Shown here: in pieces, positions 17,784 to 24,291 of the stretch
Numbering within the stretch: the first letter of the stretch is position 1
How the letters are laid out: every line of letters begins with the position of its first letter
Assembly: GCA_963771005.1 (NCBI GenBank)
Contig: CAVYRO010000002.1
Coordinates: 1,116,001 to 1,180,000, forward strand
Direction: 5' to 3'
DNA: 64,000 nt
DNA from: DASQZK01 sp963771005
GTDB taxonomy: Bacteria > Bacteroidota > Bacteroidia > Bacteroidales > GCA-2748055
The notes under the pieces: model-generated
Seen by the model: the letters and a program-made list of their open reading frames with translations, nothing else
The model's database searches: none
Told to the model about the DNA's origin: nothing
Made by a program: the position numbers and the translations under genes

Positions 17784-17791
17784 TAATTTTG
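17784..17791 (+). promoter_or_regulatory. -7 promoter box of the second toxin-antitoxin locus (TAATTTTG)
   Basis: A perfect TAnnTTTG 15 bases before the antitoxin ATG at 17807. A TTTG at 17765-17768 is closer than the usual -33 spacing. Confidence 0.55.
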
Positions 17792-17806
17792 TAGAAAAGA
17801 AATAAG

Positions 17807-18016
17807 ATGGGAGAGTTAAGACAACAATTTATTGAAGACAAGCAGGGCAATAGAATCGCTGTGCTGATGCCCATTGACCAGTATAATAAGATGCTGGAAC
17901 AACTGGAGGAGATCGATGATATCAGAACTTACGATGCTGCCAAAGCCGAAAAAGATGAGATTATTTCTTTTGACCAGGCTTTAAACGAGATCGAAAGAGA
18001 ACGTAATGACCTATAA
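17807..18016 (+). CDS. Antitoxin of a RelE/ParE module (Phd/YefM-like)
   Basis: A 69-residue protein: ELRQQFIEDKQGNRIAVLMPIDQYNKMLEQL at the N-terminus (strand pair plus helix that would dimerise and bind the operator), then an acidic helix EEIDDIRTYDAAKAEKDE, ending ALNEIERERNDL. The order antitoxin then toxin, the 11-base overlap with the toxin and the adjacent -7 box are standard for type II modules. It should repress its own promoter together with the toxin. Confidence 0.85.
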   Translation: MGELRQQFIEDKQGNRIAVLMPIDQYNKMLEQLEEIDDIRTYDAAKAEKDEIISFDQALNEIERERNDL

Positions 18017-18266
18017 GATCTCAATACTCCGAAGAGCTCAAAAACAACTGGCCAGGATTCCGGCCAGCGACTATAAGAAAATCAAACAATCCATACTGGA
18101 TCTTGCTCATAATCCCAGACCATCAGGATCAAAAAAACTTAAAGGTCGTCCGGGATGGCGCATCCGCCAAGGAAACTACCGTGTGATCTATGAGATACAG
18201 GATGATCAACTGATCATCATTGTTCTGGATATCGGGGACAGAAAAGATATCTACAGATTAAAGTAG
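18006..18266 (+). CDS. RelE/ParE family toxin
   Basis: An 86-residue basic protein of full RelE length: YKISILRRAQKQLARIPASDYKKI, then LKGRPGWRIRQGNYRVIYEIQDD, then IIIVLDIGDRKDIYR. The G.WR.R.G.YR..Y and GDRKD.YR patterns are those of the RelE mRNA interferase fold, with Arg and Lys in place for RNA contact. The gene is intact, unlike the toxin at 17305. The TAG stop at 18264-18266 coincides with the predicted 3' boundary of an inverted group II intron, so the intron may supply the stop codon (see findings). Confidence 0.88.
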   Translation: MTYKISILRRAQKQLARIPASDYKKIKQSILDLAHNPRPSGSKKLKGRPGWRIRQGNYRVIYEIQDDQLIIIVLDIGDRKDIYRLK

Positions 18267-18268
18267 GA

Positions 18269-18339
18269 GGCAAAGTTAACTAATTTTAACTTTGCCGTCC
18301 TCTCACACCACCGTATGTACTTGCGTGTACGGCGGTTTC
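18269..18339 (-). ncRNA. Group II intron domains V and VI
   Basis: Domain V: on the minus strand ACCGCCGTACACGCAAGTAC pairs back with the following ATACGGTGGTGTGAGAGG (plus-strand 18304-18339), the form found after bacterial maturase genes. Domain VI: arms GGCAAAGTTAA (18269-18279) and TTAACTTTGCC (18286-18296) form a perfect 11-bp stem. An unpaired A for branching is plausible in the six-base loop/junction but not certain. Confidence 0.7.
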
Positions 18340-18340
18340 T

Positions 18341-19225
18341 TTAAAGTAATTTACGATGTAGCCTGGCATAGTTTTCTGTGAGGCTGAAATAGCCCTTTTC
18401 GGAAAACCACTTATTATTCATACCGATGCTGATGGCAGGGCTCATACTGAGTCTCCACCATCCCTTCCCGCTTAGTGCTGTTCGCCAGCAGAGGGTCTTT
18501 TCCACACCCAGCTTACGAAGGAACCTGACGATCCCTATCGTTCGCTTGCATTGTTTCAACCGAAGGCATTTTAGCCGCCTTCGCAGCCAACCTTCCAGTT
18601 TCTCTAATCTGCTCCTCATTGTGGCGTATTTGAAGTATTGAAGCCACCCAAGCAAAACAGGTTTAAGTTCGTGGAGTATTTGCTCCAATGATACTCCCCT
18701 GTTCCTTTGGGTTATCTTCTTTAGCTTCGCTTTCAAGCGTTTCTCACTGCTTTTACTCAGTCCGACCCTGCCTCCGCGAAGGAGGCTATGCCCCAGAAAG
18801 TTTGTCTCATGACATTTCCTGATGGCACTCTTGCTCCTGTTCACTTTTAGCTTCATCTTTCCTTCTATAAATTCAGTGATCCCTTGCATAAACCGTTCTG
18901 CACTTGCCTGACTTCCCACGAAAATTTGCAGGTCGTCTGCATAGCGCACGAAACAGTGTCCCCGCCTTGTCAGTTCCTGGTCTAATTCGTCCAGAACTTT
19001 GTTCGATAGCAGCGGACTTAACGGAGAACCTTGCGGTGTCCCCTTTATGCATTGCTGGCATAGCCCGCCTTCCATGATTCCTGTTTTAAGAAACCGGTTG
19101 ATAAGCTTTATTACCCGCTTATCCCCTATCCTCGTCCCAAGTAACCATATCAGGCGGTGGTGATTGACTTCGTCGAAGAATTTCTCTAAGTCTATGTCCA
19201 CCACGATGTCTTTGCCTTCACCCAC
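18341..19225 (-). pseudogene. ltrA: Group II intron reverse transcriptase/maturase, N-terminally truncated
   Basis: 294 residues, against about 420-600 for full maturases. It starts inside the RT domain at DIVVDIDLEKFFDEVNH (first catalytic Asp), has KGTPQGSPLSPLLSN near 61, the FVRYADD catalytic motif at 95-98, then the thumb/X domain (LSKSSEKRLKAKLKKITQRNRG..., LLGWLQYFKYATMRSRLEKLEGWLRRRLK). A few further codons in frame (ALRQAGKYVGEG) reach ~19255 before a stop, so the first ~100 residues including RT0-RT2 are lost. No intact ribozyme 5' part is present, so it should be immobile on its own. Confidence 0.88.
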
Positions 19226-19262
19226 ATATTTCCCTGCTTGTCTTAATGCAGGAACCAGCTTT

Positions 19263-19680
19263 CATTCAATGAACTTACATCTAAGATAGTAATTTTCTTT
19301 TTTCATTTGAGTCTCATTTAAAAAAATCTTTCAATTGAAAAGAAAAAACAACAGCTTGTTTTGACAGACCCCGCCATTTTAACTGCTTAGGCAACCCCCA
19401 AAGCCAGCGGGGGCAGGCAAGGTTTTTGGAGAAAAAATTTTTGCGGATTTCGTTTCTGAGGGTAGTTTCAGACTGAGGATAATACCCGGTTTATGCGACA
19501 TAAAATTTTTTCTTCAAAACCCCTGGGCTTGACCTTGCGCGGGGAAAGGCCGGTGGCTTTACCTTTGCTCTAAGCGGTTAAAATGAGCCTTCAGAGCTTT
19601 GGTCGAGGTTTGCCGGGGGATTGAGCCCGGTTCGAAGTGGTTTTCCCGGGTTTCAGCAATGGGCCTGGATCGAAGCGGTG
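19263..19680. other. Non-coding stretch after the intron remnant
   Basis: No gene is supported here. It contains the second copies of the two short repeats (18-mer at 19390-19407, 16-mer at 19416-19431), otherwise found at 16987 and 17700, joined within 42 bases. Confidence 0.5.
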
Positions 19681-19818
19681 GGCTATTTAGCATAATGCTA
19701 TTATAGGACCCGCCATCGGTTGACAGGAAGAACGTCTTAAAGGGGAAAGGGCCTGTTTACGGGATGTTCCTAATAATAAGTAGCGGGTACTATAATGCCG
19801 CATTATGTTAATATAGCT
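19681..19818. repeat. Imperfect 33-36 bp inverted repeat
   Basis: Left arm 19681-19713 (GGCTATTTAGCATAATGC then TATTATAGGACCCGC) pairs with right arm 19783-19818 (GCGGGTACTATAATGCCG then CATTATGTTAATATAGCT). The arms match at most positions with a 2-base bulge (GC/CG) and a few mismatches; 69 bases separate them. It lies between the intron remnant and the ORF6N gene. Could be a recombination site, element ends, or a large stem-loop. Confidence 0.7.
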
Positions 19819-19996
19819 TGGGAGGATTATTTTTTGGCCATGTCTTTTTGTTGGCAGCGTCGGCGCAGCTCTTTGTTTTTTGGCTTTTACCTTATTATCA
19901 TTAAACAACTCCAAAAGCCAACAAAATACTGTGCTGCATGTGAGAGGGGACAAAAAGCATGACAAAAAATAAGCAGGCAGCGTAGGCTGCGGGGGA

Positions 19997-20563
19997 TTAT
20001 GATTTGTCGTTACCGGAAGTCTTAAACCCGATTGCTTTCCTGGGTTTGGGATTCTCATGCTTCTCTATCAGCTCGTCAAGGTAACTGAAGACAAGCTCTA
20101 TATTTTTATCCTGATTTATAAGTGTCTTTTTTATCTCCTCTATCTCAAGTCTTATACTTAAATTATCTGTCAGGATCTCACGTACCCTGGTAAATACACG
20201 CATGATCTGGATGTTTACCTTTATGGCCCTCTCGCTGTTAAGCACTTCTGATAACATTGCAACTCCCTGCTCGGTAAACGCGTATGGAGGTGTTCGACGA
20301 CCACCCCAACTTGATATTCCAATTTGGAAGAGCAAGATATCGAACTCCTCCTTTGTGAGCTGGAACATAAAGTCATCCGGGAAGCGTGATATATTCCTTT
20401 TCACAGCTTTGTTAAGGTTACCGGTAGTGACCCCGTATAGCTCTGCCAGATCTTCATCCAACATCACCTTTTTATCTTTTACTAAGTATATCTTGCTTGT
20501 TATAATCTCGTCCGGTATTGCAATCTTGTTGGTAGCTTTTGCCATTTGTTTAGTGTTTGACAT
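19997..20563 (-). CDS. ORF6N domain-containing DNA-binding protein
   Basis: A 188-residue protein. Residues ~14-105 match the ORF6N domain: IIPDEIITSKIYLVKDKKVMLDEDLAELYGV-like text (IYLVKDKKVMLDEDLAELYG), VTTGNLNKAVKRNISRFPDDFMFQLT, and a Gly-Arg-rich GGRRTPPYAFTEQGVAMLS. The rest is a helical region (IQIMRVFTRVREIL, IEEIKKTLINQDKNIELVFSYLDELI) with a Lys-rich tail. ORF6N proteins occur in phages and mobile islands and bind DNA; their role is usually unknown. It sits alone on the minus strand between the inverted repeat and a recombinase remnant, which fits an island cargo or regulator. An ATG 18 bases in (20545) is an alternative start. Confidence 0.88.
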   Translation of the reverse strand: MSNTKQMAKATNKIAIPDEIITSKIYLVKDKKVMLDEDLAELYGVTTGNLNKAVKRNISRFPDDFMFQLTKEEFDILLFQIGISSWGGRRTPPYAFTEQGVAMLSEVLNSERAIKVNIQIMRVFTRVREILTDNLSIRLEIEEIKKTLINQDKNIELVFSYLDELIEKHENPKPRKAIGFKTSGNDKS

Positions 20564-20641
20564 TTGTAAATTTACTTAATTTAATTAATCTTGATGTCGC
20601 ATTTTGCGTTATCAAGATTGTATGTGTCTGATTGTGTGATT

Positions 20642-20794
20642 TTATTTGAGAGGATGGAACAGTTCCATCTGCTTTGTCAGATCCGTCAGATCCTGGCCCC
20701 GGTAACTCTCGGTGCTTCGGATGCTTTTATGATCAGCCACATATTGAACCTGCCGGATATTGTTAGTTTTGAGCCAGTTCATTATGACCCTTAG
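20642..20794 (-). pseudogene. Second tyrosine recombinase C-terminal fragment
   Basis: About 48 residues on the minus strand: VIMNWLKTNNIRQVQYVADH, then KSIRSTESYRGQDLTDLTKQ, ending MELFHPLK. This is the terminal catalytic segment of the same small recombinase family as the remnant at 16443. The box that normally reads AGH reads ADH, and the catalytic Tyr is kept in STESY. Upstream of ~20790 the frame passes into Rhs toxin-tip DNA, so the recombinase was cut and joined to it. Confidence 0.7.
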
Positions 20795-21002
20795 GAGCAA
20801 GAGCACCATCTGCTGCACCTCCAAGGTATTCAGGGAAAATATGATGCAATTGCGTTGTTCCGGCTTTATTTGGATAAAGCTTTTGTGCTTGACTAATTAA
20901 GTCTTCTGTAACCGTATCACCTGTTATAGTGGCATTTATCATTCCGCCTGCCATAAACCCAGCCCAACCTTTAACCAGTATGGCATCTTTCCTTGCTTGA
21001 AA
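20763..21002 (-). pseudogene. Orphan Rhs C-terminal toxin tip fragment
   Basis: Starts directly after the TAA (21003-21005) of the Rhs tip upstream and in the same frame: FQARKDAILVKGWAGFMAGG, then ...SQAQKLYPNKAGTTQLHHIFPEYLGGAADGAL. The LHHIFPEYLGG core resembles HNH-like nuclease tips of polymorphic toxins, with a His-His pair. The last residues run into the recombinase fragment and end early, so the tip is truncated. It has no start codon that looks used until a Met at 20954. Confidence 0.6.
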
Positions 21003-21525
21003 TTAATCCGGATAGTAAAAAAGAGGGCTTTGAGGATTATGACATTGACCACAGAATCCATATTTTCGAGTCTCAGCAAGATCTCCTGGCGGTTCCTCTC
21101 CGTTTGCGGCCCTTTCCTTCATCTCATGCATCATATCATTAAACAACATGCTATACGCTCCAGTAATTGCCCCATTCGCAAACTTACCTCCGCCAACTTC
21201 TTCGACGGTTCCGCCCAAAACGGCAGAGGCAGTTACCCTGAGCGCATAAACATGCGTCTTACCGGAAATATGATTATTACCGAAAGATGACAGTGCTCCT
21301 GTGATAAACCCGTGTTTCATGTTTTGCCCGGTTATGCCGTTCAGCCATGCATTGGAAAAAGCGTGTTTGGCAGATCGTTCAAGCATTGCTCCTACACCGG
21401 ACCCGGCTACCGATCCAGAAGCCAATGCCAGGAACCCGCTGGCGCCTCCTATGACTCCGCCTACAGCCCCCGCTTTAAACGCCTGGCCAAGATCCGCCCC
21501 GCCAAGCAGAGCCCCCGAGAAGCCC
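21003..21525 (-). pseudogene. Rhs C-terminal region (second frame) and first tip
   Basis: Continues the Rhs protein after a -1 shift at a run of five C (plus strand 21512-21516): GALLGGADLGQAFKAGAVGG, then Gly/Ala-rich helices, then ...SFGNNHISGKTHVYALRVTASAVLGGTVEEVGGGKFANGA..., then the tip ...MHEMKERAANGEEPPGDLAE and a Cys-containing end (FCGQCHNPQ). The Gly/Ala-rich part is the usual link between Rhs core and toxin. The tip is short and not recognisable as an active toxin. No immunity gene follows. Confidence 0.65.
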
Positions 21526-22147
21526 CGGCAAAACCTCCCACAGCTCCGTATACCACGGCAGCCGTCATAAATTGTCCGGCTGTTGCTGCAGATAAAACCG
21601 TACCCGCAGCAGGTGCCAGTATCCCTGCGGTTACTACTGTAGCTGTAATAGCAATAGCCGCAGTTAGCAGAGTACGCCAGTTATCACTAAGCCACGAATA
21701 CCCGCTCGGGTCCATCAAAGATAGGGGATTATTCAGGCAATAAGCATACCGGTTAAAATTCTGCGAGTTCCCCGGCTCCTGCACATAATTATCCGGGCTT
21801 AAAAATCTTCCCAGCAATGCATCGTACACCCTCCCGTTCATATTGATCAACCCGAAATGATCCAGGTGTTCATTACCCGTATAGCCCCTCTCGACTATCA
21901 GGTTGTTTCTCGTATCAGCCTCATCCCAACTATCCGGATCTCTTCGTCTTCCCCAGGCATCATATGAGTATTCCTGAACAATATTTCCCAGACTGTCGGT
22001 CAGGGCCATTATCGATCCCAGGTAATCGCAATGGATGTAATACAAACTGTCCGGAGACCCTGTCTTTTTAACATTCACAGCCACCAGCCCGCTCGTAGAG
22101 GCAATATAGGTATATTCCGTGGCATTTCCGCCGGCTTTAACCCCTTT
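21461..22147 (-). pseudogene. RHS repeat-associated core domain fragment
   Basis: The frame encodes GNATEYTYIASTSGLVAVNVKK, then DSLYYIHCDYLGSIMALTDSLGNIVQEYSYDAWG(RRR), then the hallmark NMNGRVYDALLGRFLSPDNYVQEPGNSQNFNRYAYCLNNPLSLMDPSG (split here for length: RVYDALLGRF, LSPDNYVQ, FNRYAYCLNNPL, DPSGY). This is the core at the end of the Rhs/YD-repeat shell. Upstream the frame breaks near 22147 and all YD repeats are missing, so only the last ~230 residues remain. It then runs out of frame at 21512-21516. A dead Rhs toxin end. Confidence 0.85.
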
Positions 22148-22165
22148 TCATCCAGGCTTATTTCA

Positions 22166-22366
22166 CTATGCCAAAAGCTGAAGCTTCGAACACAAATATA
22201 TAACCTGGCAACTATTCCTGGCGTCCAGTTTCATTTGAATATTCGTTTTATGGGTGACTACGGTTGATTCCGAAATATTTAACCGGGTGGAAATTTCGGA
22301 CACCGTATGTCCGTTTGCAAGTAGGTTGATGATCTCAAGCTCCCGCTTTGATAATGCTTTTTTCAT
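22166..22366 (-). CDS. LuxR-type HTH domain protein, short
   Basis: A 66-residue protein made only of a GerE/LuxR helix-turn-helix: LSKRELEIINLLANGHTVSE, then ISTRLNISESTVVTHKTNIQ, then MKLDARNSCQVI. Stand-alone domains of this size exist, but a whole LuxR regulator needs a receiver or sensor domain, so this may be the surviving 3' end of a response regulator. The Met at 22366 is in good context only by position; I see no promoter. It lies between the Rhs fragment and the sigma factor. Confidence 0.65.
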   Translation of the reverse strand: MKKALSKRELEIINLLANGHTVSEISTRLNISESTVVTHKTNIQMKLDARNSCQVIYLCSKLQLLA

Positions 22367-22813
22367 ACTTCAGCGATTTTTCGGATTCATTCATGGGTTC
22401 AAAAAAGTAACCCTTCCGCCACTTGATTAAGATGATCCATGGATTGTTACCCCGTTTTTCCCATTTTTTTTCTAATAATATTTTAGGAGGCGGAAAACGG
22501 ATAACGATCCATTTGATCAATGGTCAGGGATGTGGAAAAATAAGATGGGAGAAAGAGCGAAAAATCTGATATCCATTGTGCTAAAAACGGATAACACGGG
22601 GGACCAATCCATCATGAAAATCATTCCGTCCACTCTCAGCTTAATTTCGAGATTCAGCATTCGATGTTCCTGTGCCTTGCATGAAAGCGGATACGTGAAA
22701 CTGAACAAATACGGATCAAACAATCCAAATCCTGTAAAAATCTTTACCTACTATTGCTACAACTTTATCTTTTTCTTACTTTTAGACTCGACCTGAGTTT
22801 CAAAAAGGAGCTA
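22367..22813. other. Intergenic region before the sigma factor
   Basis: No supported gene. The 3' end carries an A/T-rich stretch with TTTATCTTTTTCTTACTTTT (22763-22782), which contains near-matches to the TAnnTTTG box but no perfect one, consistent with a promoter read by an alternative sigma factor. Confidence 0.35.
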
Positions 22814-23410
22814 ATGTATTCCGACAGTGAGATCATAACGGGCCTGAGGAAGCGGGATGAATACGTGATGAGTTACGTGAGAAGAAGGTATTTTACTCTG
22901 GTCGAATACATCGTTTGCCACAAGGGAGGGAACAGGGAGGATGCCCGGGATATGTTCAACGAAGCCGTTTCGGTGATCCTTATCAGAGTGGATGATCCCG
23001 GATTTGAACTAACCTGCCAGTTCAAATCCTTTCTTTTCGCGATTTGCGAAAACAAATGGAAACTTACCCTGGAGAAGAAGAGGATCTCCGGCAATTACCG
23101 GTTCCGCAAGGGCGACGACCCGGCACCAGCCGATTTCAGCGAGAATTACGACAGGAAGATCATCCGGGAACTCCTGGACCGGAGCTTTTATAAATTAGGG
23201 CAGAATTGTCAGAAGATCATGCGGATGTTCTGGGACGAGGTTCCCCAACAACAGATCGCCGATACGCTCGGATTCTCTTACGCGTACCTCCGGAAGAAGA
23301 AATACATCTGCCAGAAGACGCTTATGGAGATCCTGGTGAGAAACGACAGAAACATGAATATACTAAGGGATATTATCCCCGATTTCTCTGAAAAAATCAG
23401 CAGATTATGA
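22814..23410 (+). CDS. ECF-type sigma-70 family RNA polymerase sigma factor
   Basis: A 198-residue protein. Sigma region 2 is around residues 5-85 (SDSEIITGLRKRDEYVMSYV, YFTLVEYIV, EDARDMFNEAVSVILIRV, FKSFLFAICENKWK), and region 4 around 125-180 (RSFYKLGQNCQKIMRMFWDE, VPQQQIADTLGFSYAYLRKKKYICQKTLMEIL). The ATG at 22814 has AGGAG three bases before it, a rare strong ribosome site for this phylum, and is preferred to an upstream in-frame codon at 22754. The next gene overlaps by 4 bases (ATGA), so the two are translationally coupled. Its regulon probably includes itself and perhaps the convergent CHAT cluster. Confidence 0.88.
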   Translation: MYSDSEIITGLRKRDEYVMSYVRRRYFTLVEYIVCHKGGNREDARDMFNEAVSVILIRVDDPGFELTCQFKSFLFAICENKWKLTLEKKRISGNYRFRKGDDPAPADFSENYDRKIIRELLDRSFYKLGQNCQKIMRMFWDEVPQQQIADTLGFSYAYLRKKKYICQKTLMEILVRNDRNMNILRDIIPDFSEKISRL

Positions 23411-24291
23411 AGTTTGTATTTCTGCATACCATTCTCAGGTACCTCCACGATGAGATGACACAGGAGGAACGACAGGCCTTTGAAGCCGATCTGGAACAAA
23501 ACGAGGCCCTGCAGAATGAATTTCAGATCGTGAATGAAATTGATCACGATCTCAACACTCTTGTGGATATGGATGATATTTTGTCGGGCGACGATCTCGA
23601 AAAAGCTCGCCGGCTGGCCAAAGAATCTATCGGGGCCTATGAAGAGCCGGACCGTTCCGCAGAATTGCTGGCCGATCATAAAGTGTACCTTTCCGGCTCG
23701 CCCAATCCCAAGGCAAACCCTGGAAAAACCCCGGTATCTAATGTCGCCAGGTTCCTCTGGCCGGGGATCGCCGCCACGCTCATTTTCGCTGCACTGTTAC
23801 TGAAATCCATACTGATCCCCCCCTCTCCCGACAAACTATTCGACCGGTACTACCAACCCCTGCAGGTCACTTCGCTCGTTACCCGCTCCCAAAACATCCG
23901 GCCGCAGAACGATCCGCTGACCCAAGCCCTGAACGATTACCGCATGAACCGGTATGAATCCTCCGACAGCCTTCTCTCCGTTACTCCTCCCGGACAAGAA
24001 TCGGAAACCGGTATCTTTATGTCGGGCCTGACAAAGATGGCCCTCGGCGATTATCATTCCGCCGCCGGCATCCTGGACCGCTATACGGCCAATGAAGTTC
24101 ATTACGGAACATACCAGACCGAGGCCAGGTGGTACTTAAGTCTCTGCTACCTGAAACTGTACAGGCCGGATGAGGCCAAAGCCCTTTTATCGGACCTGAG
24201 TGAGGAAAAAGGAAGTTACCGTGATAAGGCCGGCAGGCTCCTTCGGAAGGTTGAACACATCAGGAAGAAGAGGAACGCGGATCCATATTAG
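23407..24291 (+). CDS. Membrane-anchored anti-sigma-like protein with C-terminal TPR-like region
   Basis: A 294-residue protein. The N-terminal ~100 residues are acidic and helical (LRYLHDEMTQEERQAFEADL), like cytoplasmic anti-sigma domains of Bacteroidota. One membrane helix spans ~116-137 (WPGIAATLIFAALLLKSILI). The remaining ~150 residues, on the far side, contain TPR-like helices (ALNDYRMNRYESSDSLL, MALGDYHSAAGILDRY, ARWYLSLCYLKLYRPDEAKALL). It overlaps the sigma factor by 4 bases, so it is the natural candidate for sequestering it and reading an outside signal. Its last 32 bases overlap the 3' end of the convergent CHAT gene. No zinc-binding HxxxCxxC motif is present, so it is not a zinc anti-sigma. 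Confidence 0.75.
   Translation: MKFVFLHTILRYLHDEMTQEERQAFEADLEQNEALQNEFQIVNEIDHDLNTLVDMDDILSGDDLEKARRLAKESIGAYEEPDRSAELLADHKVYLSGSPNPKANPGKTPVSNVARFLWPGIAATLIFAALLLKSILIPPSPDKLFDRYYQPLQVTSLVTRSQNIRPQNDPLTQALNDYRMNRYESSDSLLSVTPPGQESETGIFMSGLTKMALGDYHSAAGILDRYTANEVHYGTYQTEARWYLSLCYLKLYRPDEAKALLSDLSEEKGSYRDKAGRLLRKVEHIRKKRNADPY

Larger units (their letters stand above)
18263..19262 (-). mobile_element. Group II intron, 3' part (5' truncated)
   Basis: On the minus strand the order is a maturase frame, then a domain V-like hairpin, then a domain VI-like hairpin, then a 3' end ...CTCCTAC at ~18263. The 5' ribozyme (domains I-III) and the maturase N-terminus are missing; similarity ends near 19262. 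The left edge coincides with the stop codon of the relE gene. Confidence 0.75.

Noticed and set aside
20202..20579. Plus-strand frame opposite the ORF6N gene
   Set aside because: The ORF6N domain on the minus strand is clear; the plus frame is its shadow.
22335..22796. Short frames in the gap before the sigma factor as small genes
   Set aside because: No family pattern, no start context, and they overlap the LuxR domain or low-complexity DNA.
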